Shown piece after piece: positions 54,912 to 63,820 of a DNA stretch of 64,000 bases (position 1 is its first letter; every line of letters begins with the position of its first letter). A program made the translations under genes and the position numbers. Below the pieces are notes generated by a model. It did no database searches, was not told the origin of the DNA, and saw nothing but the letters and a program-made list of their open reading frames with translations. Source of the stretch: Peteryoungia aggregata LMG 23059 (GTDB taxonomy: Bacteria > Pseudomonadota > Alphaproteobacteria > Rhizobiales > Rhizobiaceae); contig NZ_JAUSUW010000003.1 in the NCBI RefSeq assembly GCF_030814435.1, forward strand, positions 186,001 to 250,000, in the 5' to 3' direction.

Positions 54912-56617
54912 CTCTGCTCGGCACCGGTCTCTGCAAACCGCCGCCAGAGGTTCCGGTATTGCTGCGAACTGCGCAACAGATCATCATGCCGTCCGCTTGC
55001 CTCAGCACGGCCCTGATCGAGAACGATGATATTGTCGGCTTCGGCGATGGTGGAAAGGCGATGGGCCACAACGATCACGGTTTTTTCGCGGATCAGCGCG
55101 TTGATAGCGACCTGGATGAGATGCTCGCCTTCCGGGTCCAGTGCCGATGTCGCCTCGTCCAGCAGCACGACCGGGGCATCCTTGAGAATGGCGCGGGCAA
55201 TGGCGATCCGCTGGAGCTCTCCGCCGGAGAAATTACGGCCGAGCGGCGCGACCACGGTGTCGTAGCCGCCACGTGCCATGATGGTGTCGTGGATCGCAGC
55301 CTGCTTTGCCGCCGCAATCACCTCATCGTCACTGGCATCAGGCCGGCCGAGGCGGATATTGGCGGCAACCGTGTCATGCACGATCAGCGCCTCCTGAAAG
55401 ACCGGCGCATAACATGAGGCGAGCGCATCCGGGGTAAGGTCGCGGATATCCGTTTCGCCGATCGTGATTGCACCGCCGCTCACATCGCGAAAGCGCATCA
55501 GCAATTGCAGGCAGGTCGTCTTGCCGCTGCCGTTATGGCCGACCAGGGCGGTCAGCGTTCCCGGCCGTGCCTCGAAGGAGACGCGATCCAGCGCCTCGCG
55601 CTCCTGTCCGGGATAGCGGAAGGAAACGTCGCGAAAGATTACGCCGCCCTGGCCTGCCGGCGCGGAGCGATCGCCATGCGTCATGTCCGCCTGCGCCAAT
55701 ATGCCGCCGATGTTGGTGCGGGCGATCCGCGCCAGCGCCTGCATGGCCATCAGTGCGGCGAAATTGCGGGCGGGGATCACGGTTGCGGCGAGCAAGAGGC
55801 AGGAGGCTGCGAGGCGGCCCAGATCGCCGTCCTGTCCACCGGACAGAGAAAGCGACAGGGCGATCGCGAGCGCCGCGGCCAGGTCGACCAGCCCGCGAAA
55901 CATCACCGCCAGCGGCGTGGCGAACAGAACGCCCTTGCGCGCCCCCAGCCGCAACTGCTCCACCTGCCTCTCGAAGCCGGGTGCGCATCGTTCCGCCGCG
56001 CTGAAGGCTCGTAGCACCGGCATGCCCTCACAGAATTCGCTCGTGGAAAGGGCTGCCTGCTCAAGACCGCGCGCGCGCCTGCCGAAGCCACGCTCCAACC
56101 GCTTCGCAAGCAACCGTAGAAACAGGAAGCCGAGCATGAGAAACAGTATCGCCGCGACAGCCGGCAGCGGCGAGACTGCCAGCGCCGACACAAGCAGCGT
56201 CGTCATAGCCGCCGCGTTGAAGGCTATGTCCGCCTGCGTGCTGGAGGCCTCGTTTTCGAGCCAGAGCACGTCCTCCCCGAAGGCCTGAACGAGACGGCCG
56301 CGCTCCAGCGCCTGAAACGCTCCCAGCGGCAGGCGGATCAGTCGGCGGAGAACGCCGGCGCGCAGATGGAGGCCGCCATCATAAGCGCCCCGATAGCCGG
56401 CGATCGCCGTCCGGCGCATGACCAGCCAGCGCAACAGCGTGATCGCCACGAGCGACCCCAGCGTCATGCAAATGGATGGGGCATCACTGGGGGATACCTG
56501 AAGGAGGCTGATGGCGGCAACGCTAGCCTGCAGCGCAAACAACACACCATCAACGAGCCGCGCGACCAGCAGGCGGGGTTGGCGCAGGCCTGCAAATGGA
56601 TCGTTCTTCGACATCAT
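54908..56617 (-). CDS. Exporter-fold ABC half-transporter B of siderophore locus (YbtQ/IrtB type)
   Basis: This 569-residue protein has six membrane helices (about 20-300) and an ATPase domain with Walker A GHNGSGKTT, signature FSGGELQRIAIARA and Walker B VVLLDEATSALDPEGE. It has the exporter fold, but such pairs next to TonB receptors (YbtPQ, IrtAB) import ferri-siderophores. The ATG at 56617 overlaps the stop of the partner gene (ATGA), so a heterodimer is likely. Confidence 0.88.
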   Translation of the reverse strand: MMSKNDPFAGLRQPRLLVARLVDGVLFALQASVAAISLLQVSPSDAPSICMTLGSLVAITLLRWLVMRRTAIAGYRGAYDGGLHLRAGVLRRLIRLPLGAFQALERGRLVQAFGEDVLWLENEASSTQADIAFNAAAMTTLLVSALAVSPLPAVAAILFLMLGFLFLRLLAKRLERGFGRRARGLEQAALSTSEFCEGMPVLRAFSAAERCAPGFERQVEQLRLGARKGVLFATPLAVMFRGLVDLAAALAIALSLSLSGGQDGDLGRLAASCLLLAATVIPARNFAALMAMQALARIARTNIGGILAQADMTHGDRSAPAGQGGVIFRDVSFRYPGQEREALDRVSFEARPGTLTALVGHNGSGKTTCLQLLMRFRDVSGGAITIGETDIRDLTPDALASCYAPVFQEALIVHDTVAANIRLGRPDASDDEVIAAAKQAAIHDTIMARGGYDTVVAPLGRNFSGGELQRIAIARAILKDAPVVLLDEATSALDPEGEHLIQVAINALIREKTVIVVAHRLSTIAEADNIIVLDQGRAEASGRHDDLLRSSQQYRNLWRRFAETGAEQS

Positions 56618-58371
56618 TCGGAACCCCGAAGCTTGAAAGTGAGGGCGGCGCGATGGGCCTGCCATTGCCGTGCGTAAAGCCCGTCGAGCGCCATGAGTTC
56701 GTCATGCGTACCCTGTTCGGCAATGCGCCCTTCATTCAGGAAGACGATCCGGTCGAAATGGCGAACCGTCGATAACCGGTGGGCAATGGCAATCACGGTC
56801 TTGCCGCGCATCGCCTCCTCCAATCCTTTCTGGATTTCGAACTCGCTTTCGGGATCGGCAAAGGCTGTCGCCTCATCCAGGACGAGGATCGGCGCATCCT
56901 TTAAAATCGCACGCGCTAGCGCGATCCGTTGCCTCTGCCCGCCGGAAAGCCCGCCACCGTCCTGAAGCACCGTATCGTAGCTGTCGGGCAGCGCACGGAT
57001 GAACGCATCTGCCTGTGCCCGGCGCGCGGCGGCAACGATATCGTCCTCTGACGCCTCCACTCTTCCGAGTGCGATATTGTCGCGGATCGAGCGCGAAAAC
57101 AGAAAGACCTCTTGAAACATGGCCGACATGCAGGCTGATAGGGCATCGGGCTCGAAGCCCCTGATATCCCGGCCGCCGAGCAGGATGCGCCCTGCGTCAG
57201 GGTCCTGGAAACGCAGGATCAGGCGCGCCAGCGTCGATTTTCCCGACCCGCTCGGGCCGACCAGCGCCACCCGGCAGCCCCCCGGAATATCCAGCGTGAC
57301 GCCGGCAAGGCCGAAGCCTTCCCCATGGGAAAAGGAGAGGTTTTCAATCGACAGATCGCCGCCAGTTACGGCCTTCTCCGCCCCCGGCGGCAGGGGCCGC
57401 AGGCTGGCAAGCGCCGAAATGCGCGCAAGTGTAACAGCCTGAATTCGCAGGCGCCCCATGGCGCCGAAGAGCCGCGCGGCGATGGAGGTGAGCCCGTAGG
57501 CGACCATCAGGAAGAAAGCGAGCGTGGCAAGGTCGGTTTCCTGGCGGCCGAGCAGGAATATCCCGAGCGGCAATACGAAGACCAGCGTTGTCGTGGTGGC
57601 CAGAAAGAAGGCCGTCACGCCGCCCATGCTGAAGGCCAGCCACTGCCCGACGACGACGCGATAGTCGGAAAAGGCTTGTTCCGGCCGCCTGAGCGCGCTC
57701 TGGCGCACGTTATAGGCCTTGATCAGCGGAACCACCGAAACCGCTTCCTGCAAGGCGGCAGCGATTTCGGCCTGCGCATGCAAGAAACGCGAGGAAAGGC
57801 CATTGTCACGCCGCATGATCGTGCTGAAGGCGACGCCGCCCGCGATAACCGGCAAAAGCGTCGCAACGGCCAGTCGCCAGTCGATGGCCAGCATCACTAG
57901 CACGATCGCCAGCGGGGCGACGATGGCAGCGGCGAGATCGGGCACGAGATGAGCAATGCCGTCCTCGACACGTTCGACATCTTCCATGAGCACACGACGG
58001 ATTGCACCCGGCTCCAGCCGCTCGACGTCACCGAGGGGCGCTGACAGAAGGGCAGACCCGATCAATCGGCGTAACGCAGCCTGAACGTCGATGGCCACGA
58101 AGTGCGAAATGAGGGCGGACGCCATCTGCGCGACGTGGGCGACGACAACGGACCCAAACAGGCCTCCGACGAGTGGAACCAAGTCCATCATCCGTCCACC
58201 AGAGAGGGCCCCGATGGCCAGCGCCGTGAATGCTGCTGGCGCGATTTCCAGTATGGCGGCCAGTACCGAACACCCGACCGCCAGGATCATAGCGACACGA
58301 TGCGGCGCCAGAAGCCCGCCGAGCGTCAGCGTGCCGTGGCCGGCGGCGAAAGTCTTTTGCCTGTCCGCCAT
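56614..58371 (-). CDS. Exporter-fold ABC half-transporter A of siderophore locus (YbtP/IrtA type)
   Basis: This 585-residue protein has six membrane helices in residues 20-310. The ATPase domain has Walker A GPSGSGKST, signature LSGGQRQRIALARA and Walker B ILVLDEATAFADPESE. The D-loop differs from the usual SALD (TAFAD), as seen in some heterodimers. It starts two bases after the TonB receptor stop and is coupled to its partner. No siderophore-interaction domain of IrtA type is fused. Confidence 0.88.
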   Translation of the reverse strand: MADRQKTFAAGHGTLTLGGLLAPHRVAMILAVGCSVLAAILEIAPAAFTALAIGALSGGRMMDLVPLVGGLFGSVVVAHVAQMASALISHFVAIDVQAALRRLIGSALLSAPLGDVERLEPGAIRRVLMEDVERVEDGIAHLVPDLAAAIVAPLAIVLVMLAIDWRLAVATLLPVIAGGVAFSTIMRRDNGLSSRFLHAQAEIAAALQEAVSVVPLIKAYNVRQSALRRPEQAFSDYRVVVGQWLAFSMGGVTAFFLATTTTLVFVLPLGIFLLGRQETDLATLAFFLMVAYGLTSIAARLFGAMGRLRIQAVTLARISALASLRPLPPGAEKAVTGGDLSIENLSFSHGEGFGLAGVTLDIPGGCRVALVGPSGSGKSTLARLILRFQDPDAGRILLGGRDIRGFEPDALSACMSAMFQEVFLFSRSIRDNIALGRVEASEDDIVAAARRAQADAFIRALPDSYDTVLQDGGGLSGGQRQRIALARAILKDAPILVLDEATAFADPESEFEIQKGLEEAMRGKTVIAIAHRLSTVRHFDRIVFLNEGRIAEQGTHDELMALDGLYARQWQAHRAALTFKLRGSE

Positions 58372-58373
58372 GG

Positions 58374-60545
58374 TCAGAACTTGAGCTTCAGTCCACCGCC
58401 AACCGTCAGCGGATCGCCGGCGGTAACGAGCGTCCCCTGTCCGAGATCGGCTGCCAGGACGCGATAGCGCTTGTCACCGATGTTCTTGGCGTAGACATAG
58501 GCGGTGTATCGATCATTCTCCAGCGCGGCATAGGCGTTGAAGAGCCCGTAGCCCGGCTGCCGGATGGTGTTCTGCACGTCGAAGTAATAGGCCGACCGGT
58601 ACTGGTAGGAGACGCCCACCTTGCCGACCAGATCGTGCCAACCGGTTTCCCACTGGTAATCGATCCCGGCTGAGCCCGTGAATTTGGAGACAAACTGCTG
58701 CTGGTTACCGCTGACATCTACCGAACCCGACCCATCGAGCGCACGGGCATTGGTGAACTCCTTGTAGATGGCATCGGCATAGCCGGTGGAAGCGCGTACG
58801 CTCCACTGGTCGGTCACCTGGAAGCGCCCGGTAATCTCACCACCCCATGACTCGCTGCGCGGCGCGTTCATCAGCGGCGTCGTGCTGGTCATGGCATTGA
58901 AGCCCTGAACCTGCTGGTCGCGCCAGTCGATGTAGAACACCGAGGCATCGACGCTCAGGCGTCCACCGATGTCCTCCGCCTTCAGCCCTGCTTCATAACT
59001 GATGAGCTTTTCCGCACCATAAGCGCCCTCGTCGCCGGACCCCACGAAACCGGCATTGAAGCCGCCGGACTTGTAGCCGGTCGCAACGCCGGCATAGAGG
59101 TTGACGTCTTCGGTCACGGCAAACTGGAGGCCGGCACGCGGCGTCGCATAGGTAGAAGACCGGCTGTCGGAATAGCCAGGGGCAAAGGCACCGGTCAGGC
59201 CGAGCATCGTTGCCGTGGCATTTGCGTCAAGGTCATAGTCGAAGTGCTTCCGATCATAGCCGACACGCAGACCGCCATAAAGCTTCCAGCGGTCGGTCAA
59301 TTCGTATGTGCCGTCAGCGAAGGCCGAAACCGAACTCGTATCGGTCTCGCCGCGGCTGTAGAGCGTCGCCTCGCCACCTGTAAAGCTGCTGTTTGCACCG
59401 TATTCGCGCGTGGCGGAGGAGTATTCGCCATAAAGCCCGGCCACCCAGTCGAAGCGCTCGTTCCCCTCGGAGACATAGCGCAGCTCCTGCGAAAACTGAC
59501 GGTAGGCACCGTCATAGGGATTTTCCGACCGGTAACGAAAACCTGGAAAGCCATAAGACTGAAACAAGGCGTCGTAGGCGGCAAAATAATCGACCGGGAA
59601 GCCATTCCCGCTAACTTCCACCTTGCTCCTCTGGAAGCCGGTTTGGGAGACGATCTTGTCGCCATTTTCCAAGTGATAGGTGAACTGCCCCGAAACGGTC
59701 GTCAGATTGCTTTTGATGCGGCTGGGATCATCGATGGCGACGCTGTTGCTGCCCGCCAGGAAATCGGCCTCCGGCATGCCAAACATCTCCGCATCGAGGG
59801 TCTGCCGCTCCATATCCACGCCGCCGATGAATTCCAGATTGTCGGTGACATCGCCAGCGATGCTGAGGCGGCCATGAAGATCCTCGCCGTCGCCGAGATC
59901 GTCACCGATGATGGTAGAGGTCATGAAGCCCCCAGTCTTTGCGACGGACAGTGCGCCGCGCGCCGCCCAGCCACCATCGCCGATCGGGGTATTGAAGATG
60001 CCGGTGGAGGTGACGGTGCCGCGCGAACCGTAGTCGACGCCGATCTCCCCGCCTGTCTTTTCCGGATCGGGACGATTGGAAATGATGTTGACAGAGCCGG
60101 CAATGTTGTTGCGTCCATAAAGCGTACCCTGCGGACCGCGCATCACCTCGATGCGATCGACGTCGAGCAGAGAGCCGCTATGCGCCTGCGTGGAACCGAT
60201 GCCGATACCGTCGACATAGAGCCCGACCGCCGAATCGCTCTCGATCAACGCCGAACCGACGCCGCGAATGGCGGTGAAGGAGGTGTAGAGCTTTGCCGTC
60301 GCCGCCCCGGTTACGGCATTCGGCGTTTCGGCGATTGCCTCCTCCCTCCGGCCGGTTTTCTTCAGCCTCAGGTCCTCGCCCTTCTCCACGGACAGGCCCG
60401 CCGGCACGTCCTTGCTTTGGGTGGCCCGCTTCTGCGACGTCACCGTAATCGTGTCGAGAACCGTTTCCCCAGTATCCTGCGCGAGTGCCGAGATCGGCAG
60501 GCTGACGCCAGCGAGAAGAGCGGCGAGGTGAAGTCCTAGTCTCAT
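58374..60545 (-). CDS. TonB-dependent siderophore receptor
   Basis: This is a 723-residue outer-membrane protein with a signal peptide (1-22, ending LAQ), a TonB-box-like LDTITVTSQKRA, and a plug with FTAIRGVGSALIESDSAVGLYVDGIGIG and VEVMRGPQGTLYGRNNIAGSVNIIS-type text. The barrel ends LKLKF. The plug resembles receptors of the FyuA/pesticin group. GGGGAC precedes the ATG. It heads the operon of the two ABC half-transporters, so it supplies their substrate. Confidence 0.9.
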   Translation of the reverse strand: MRLGLHLAALLAGVSLPISALAQDTGETVLDTITVTSQKRATQSKDVPAGLSVEKGEDLRLKKTGRREEAIAETPNAVTGAATAKLYTSFTAIRGVGSALIESDSAVGLYVDGIGIGSTQAHSGSLLDVDRIEVMRGPQGTLYGRNNIAGSVNIISNRPDPEKTGGEIGVDYGSRGTVTSTGIFNTPIGDGGWAARGALSVAKTGGFMTSTIIGDDLGDGEDLHGRLSIAGDVTDNLEFIGGVDMERQTLDAEMFGMPEADFLAGSNSVAIDDPSRIKSNLTTVSGQFTYHLENGDKIVSQTGFQRSKVEVSGNGFPVDYFAAYDALFQSYGFPGFRYRSENPYDGAYRQFSQELRYVSEGNERFDWVAGLYGEYSSATREYGANSSFTGGEATLYSRGETDTSSVSAFADGTYELTDRWKLYGGLRVGYDRKHFDYDLDANATATMLGLTGAFAPGYSDSRSSTYATPRAGLQFAVTEDVNLYAGVATGYKSGGFNAGFVGSGDEGAYGAEKLISYEAGLKAEDIGGRLSVDASVFYIDWRDQQVQGFNAMTSTTPLMNAPRSESWGGEITGRFQVTDQWSVRASTGYADAIYKEFTNARALDGSGSVDVSGNQQQFVSKFTGSAGIDYQWETGWHDLVGKVGVSYQYRSAYYFDVQNTIRQPGYGLFNAYAALENDRYTAYVYAKNIGDKRYRVLAADLGQGTLVTAGDPLTVGGGLKLKF

Positions 60546-60662
60546 GTCATGTCCCCAGTCTGCGATTGGGGCGGATTATCGGGAAGAGAGACAGGCTCGT
60601 CGACGGTCATGACTTATGCGATTCGGCAAAAACCTTATGAAGTTTATCTACTTTAAAAAGAT

Positions 60663-61562
60663 TCAATTTTTCAATCGGCTAGGTGGATAGCCAAAGTGTT
60701 TCGTAAAGGCAGCGGTGAAATTTCCGGGGTGCTCATAACCTGCCCTGTAGGCGGCCTCGGCAATGGTCAGACGGTCACGGAGGATCGCGTTGCGGCCGAT
60801 GAGCATGCGCCGCTCGAAAAGATAGTCGCGAGCGGTGACGCCGAAGGCCCGCTGAAAATCCCGCTTCAGGCCGCTCTGGCTCAGGCCAAAACGAGAGGCC
60901 AGTTCGACCAGGGAGTTCACCGCCACAGGATCAGCGTCAATATGGCGCCGCACCTCGGTCATGCGCTCCAGCCCCTTGCCGCCAAGCCTATCGGCAGGAG
61001 TCGGGCTCTTGGTGGCCTGAAAATATTCGGCGAGAATGCACAGCATGTTGAGCGCGCAGGCGTCCAGGTGTTCGTTCACGAAGGCGCCCGAGACCGGCGG
61101 TCGCAATGCCGACCAGGCGATCTGCCGCAAGCGGGCATCAAGCTTCAGGCGGCGCACCATCAACGGCTGGCTCATGGCTTGTGCCATGTTCTGAAACGCG
61201 ACGTCGCCAGCCATCCGCTGGCGATTGTCCGCGACCCAATGCGGCATCAACAGCAGTTCGACCACCCGCACCGGCCGCTCGGCGTGGATCGTCATACTTG
61301 TGGGTACGCTTTCACCTGTTGAGGTAACCCAGACTTCGTCCGGGCAGAAACCACCCTCAAGAGCCTCCATATTGTTGATCGCAAATCCTTCGAGAACCAC
61401 CGAAAGGCAAATCGCCGGGAACGTCCGGCTTTCATAGCGAACTGGCACCTCGAGTTGCACATCCATGACGCCGATCGACATGCCAGGTTTGACCTGACGC
61501 CAACGCCGCGCCTCGTCGGCAAGTCTGGCGGAAACCCCGTCCGCGGCGTTGTCGGTCTCCAT
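60663..61562 (-). CDS. AraC family regulator of the second siderophore operon
   Basis: This is a 299-residue protein. Its C-terminal HTH pair reads LVELASRFGLSQSGLKRDFQRAFG and AAYRAGYEHPGNFTAAFTKHFGYPPSRLK, as in PchR-like activators. It lies 117 bases upstream of the TonB receptor in the same direction. The ATG at 61562 has GGGGACGGG upstream. A TGA-N9-TCA iron box lies about 56 bases before it, so its own expression is probably iron-repressed. Confidence 0.88.
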   Translation of the reverse strand: METDNAADGVSARLADEARRWRQVKPGMSIGVMDVQLEVPVRYESRTFPAICLSVVLEGFAINNMEALEGGFCPDEVWVTSTGESVPTSMTIHAERPVRVVELLLMPHWVADNRQRMAGDVAFQNMAQAMSQPLMVRRLKLDARLRQIAWSALRPPVSGAFVNEHLDACALNMLCILAEYFQATKSPTPADRLGGKGLERMTEVRRHIDADPVAVNSLVELASRFGLSQSGLKRDFQRAFGVTARDYLFERRMLIGRNAILRDRLTIAEAAYRAGYEHPGNFTAAFTKHFGYPPSRLKN

Positions 61563-61617
61563 GCACCCGTCCCCTGACCCGGTCGGCAATTCAATGATCG
61601 CCGCACATCCGATAAGT

Positions 61618-61650
61618 TGATTAATTCAATCATCTTTATCGTTCTGTCAA
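61618..61650 (-). promoter_or_regulatory. Promoter with RirA-type iron box
   Basis: On the minus strand, TTGACA (61650-61645) is a perfect -35. TGATTGAATTAATCA (61632-61618) matches TGA-N9-TCA, the iron-responsive operator of the rhizobial regulator RirA, and covers the expected -10 region. The -10 hexamer itself is weak. It fits repression of the AraC gene when iron is plentiful. Confidence 0.55.
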
Positions 61651-61780
61651 ACGATGTGCAAAACGGCAATCCCGCACTTCAGGAAAGCTGACGGCCCAGA
61701 CGGCGAATGCCTTGGCAACGGAATTCGTTGAAGGCTTAAGTTCGGAGCTATACCCAACCTTCCCCCGGCAAGAGTGATCC

Positions 61781-62002
61781 TCAATGTAGTCCAATCTGGT
61801 CGCGGCAGGTCGCCTTGATGCGGGTTTCGAGGATTTGCTGGTAGGCCTCGAAGGCAGGCGTTGGTGCTGCGGTCACGATCTGCCCCTTGCCTGTCGTGAT
61901 CTCTGGTAGTTTGACGTACTGCCGCAAATCCTTCGGCATCACCACATCGGCGAAGGCGCGGAACATGGCGATCAGTTCGGGGACGTTCACGAATGCCGCC
62001 AT
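61781..62002 (-). pseudogene. Fragment of a large helicase/methylase-type protein
   Basis: These 73 residues read PELIAMFRAFADVVMPKDLRQYVKLPEITTGKGQIV, then PAFEAYQQILETRI. They resemble an internal part of the very large SNF2-helicase/DNA-methylase proteins of rhizobial plasmids. Both ends are cut off and no catalytic motif is present. It is a remnant of mobile DNA. The call is from pattern memory. Confidence 0.45.
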
Positions 62003-62147
62003 TCTCTAGAGGGCATTTCAAAGCGGAGAATTCACGAGACACCGCATCACAGATGACAAGGCAACTCGACTAATCAGTCCAAGCTCTGTAGCTGACTAAT
62101 GCGCGTCAATGTTGAGGCATCGGGTTCCACCTTGTGAGGCGCATCAA

Positions 62148-62861
62148 CTAGATGACATTGCGCAGAACGGCGTCAGGCAGCGGATCAGGGTGAGCAGCTG
62201 CGTCGATTGCCCGAATCCACTGAGCAGCTTGCAGGGCGGCATCTGCAAGGACTGGCTTCGGCGCCTTGTACCACTCGTTTGCGGGCAACTCGCGACGCTT
62301 TCGGATAAGGGCTATGGCCGCGTCCAGCGTCGGAAACTCTTCTGGCAGTGTGAGGTGCAGGAAAAGCGCCACCACGGCGACAGAGCGTGAGCGCCCGCCA
62401 CGGCAGTTGACGAGGATATTTCCGCGCTCACGCCTCGGATAGGACGGCTTGTCCGGCATGACCTGCTCAAGTGCGGCCCGAAGGATATAATGGGCCGCCA
62501 CCATCTGAGTTTCGGGGTTTCCCGCGCCGTCGATCAGGCCGATCTTGTAGTAGCGGATTTCCCCCGGTCCAAAGATGCTACCCTGAGGGTCTGACACCGC
62601 CTGCGGTTGCCGCACGTAGTTGAAGTCGAGATTGACCGCACAATTCACAACCGTCGTGATGCCGTTGCGGCGAAGCAAATCAAGGTCGCTTGCTCCTTCC
62701 TTGCCCGAAATAAAGAGATCGACGCCGTAGGTCGGGTGATGCTCATAGATGAGACTGAGGGTAGGCAGTTCACCGTGCTCCGGTGTCTCCTCTCCATTTC
62801 CTTGAGTTCTCTGCATCTCATTCTCCGCAGGTGATGCCCCCTCTGCCCGAAAACCGCTCAT
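62148..62861 (-). CDS. Dual-specificity protein phosphatase-like protein
   Basis: This 237-residue protein has the CX5R active-site loop VNCRGGRSRSVAVVALFLHL (Cys nucleophile and phosphate-binding Arg), preceded by the usual Asp region (GLIDGAGNPE). This is the dual-specificity phosphatase fold, which removes phosphate from Tyr, Ser or small phosphoesters. No signal peptide is seen. Its ATG overlaps the stop of the inositol-monophosphatase-family gene (TGATG), so the two are translated together. Confidence 0.85.
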   Translation of the reverse strand: MSGFRAEGASPAENEMQRTQGNGEETPEHGELPTLSLIYEHHPTYGVDLFISGKEGASDLDLLRRNGITTVVNCAVNLDFNYVRQPQAVSDPQGSIFGPGEIRYYKIGLIDGAGNPETQMVAAHYILRAALEQVMPDKPSYPRRERGNILVNCRGGRSRSVAVVALFLHLTLPEEFPTLDAAIALIRKRRELPANEWYKAPKPVLADAALQAAQWIRAIDAAAHPDPLPDAVLRNVI

Positions 62862-63763
62862 CAGGCTTCAACCTTCGCCTGGACGAACTTGTCGATACGG
62901 GTTTGCGAGATCGACCGTGCGACACGATCAAGCGTTGGATAATCTGCTCCCTCGCCTGTCGCGATATAGCCGGGGCAAAGATAATCCGGGGAGCCCAGAG
63001 CAACCTTGCCGAGGGTCAAGGCTTCGTAGCGCCCACCAGCCTTCCTGAGGATAAGGGCGGCGGCTGCGACATCCCAGGCGTTAACACCGAAACCTGCTGC
63101 AGCATCGGCCCAGCCGGCCGCCACATGGGCAATGCTGAGCGCAGCACTTCCGGGACGGCGTAGGGTCGAGAAGGTCTCGACGAGTATGCCCATATTGGCA
63201 AGCGCCTCGTCCCTCCCATCGATACGAAAGTCCCGCGAGACCGGATAACCGGTGATCAGGGTCGCCTGCGCCTCGCTGGCGACGGCGCTGGAGCGCAGCG
63301 GTTCACCATTGAGATACGCCGAGCCGAGGTCGGCTGAAAACATCAAGTCCGCAATGGGGTCATAGATTGCGCCTGCAACGACTTCATTGTCGATGACCGC
63401 TGCAATCGAGACACACCAGAAGGTAAGGCCACGGGCGAAATTCGCCGTACCGTCGATCGGATCGACATACCACTGAATATCGCCGCTGCCGATCTGGCCG
63501 CCCTCTTCACCCATGATGGCCGAAGAAGGTTCGCGCTCAAGAATGAACGCACGGATCGTGGCTTCCGCGCGTTTATCATGGACCGTCACGATGTCGTGCA
63601 GGTCCACCTTGTAGTCGACAACCATTGTCGAGCGAAACGCATCCAGCAGCGGTTCACGGACAGAGAGAGCTGCGGCTTTTGCCAGATCCATCAATCGGCG
63701 AGAGCGGACAAGTGCGTCTTGCAACACAGATGGCGAACTTGCCGGAAACGGGTGGTCCAACAT
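62861..63763 (-). CDS. Inositol monophosphatase family protein
   Basis: This 300-residue protein carries the metal sites of the IMPase/FBPase fold: GEEGG, then WYVDPIDGTANFARG, and NAWDVAAAALILRKAGG near the C-terminus. It needs magnesium and removes phosphate from inositol phosphate or a similar compound. It lies just downstream of a solute-binding-protein gene, past a terminator, and is coupled to the phosphatase gene. Together they may dephosphorylate an imported compound. Confidence 0.9.
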   Translation of the reverse strand: MLDHPFPASSPSVLQDALVRSRRLMDLAKAAALSVREPLLDAFRSTMVVDYKVDLHDIVTVHDKRAEATIRAFILEREPSSAIMGEEGGQIGSGDIQWYVDPIDGTANFARGLTFWCVSIAAVIDNEVVAGAIYDPIADLMFSADLGSAYLNGEPLRSSAVASEAQATLITGYPVSRDFRIDGRDEALANMGILVETFSTLRRPGSAALSIAHVAAGWADAAAGFGVNAWDVAAAALILRKAGGRYEALTLGKVALGSPDYLCPGYIATGEGADYPTLDRVARSISQTRIDKFVQAKVEA

Positions 63764-63785
63764 GAAAATCCTTACCTTTCAATGT

Positions 63786-63815
63786 AAAAACCGGCGCAGT
63801 CGAAACCGCGCCGGT
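63786..63815 (-). terminator. Terminator after the solute-binding-protein gene
   Basis: On the minus strand the stem ACCGGCGC/GCGCCGGT (8 bp, 10-base loop, 63790-63815) is followed by TTTTT. It lies six bases after the binding-protein stop and before the downstream phosphatase genes, so it should lower their expression relative to the binding protein. Confidence 0.8.
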
Positions 63816-63820
63816 CGGCA

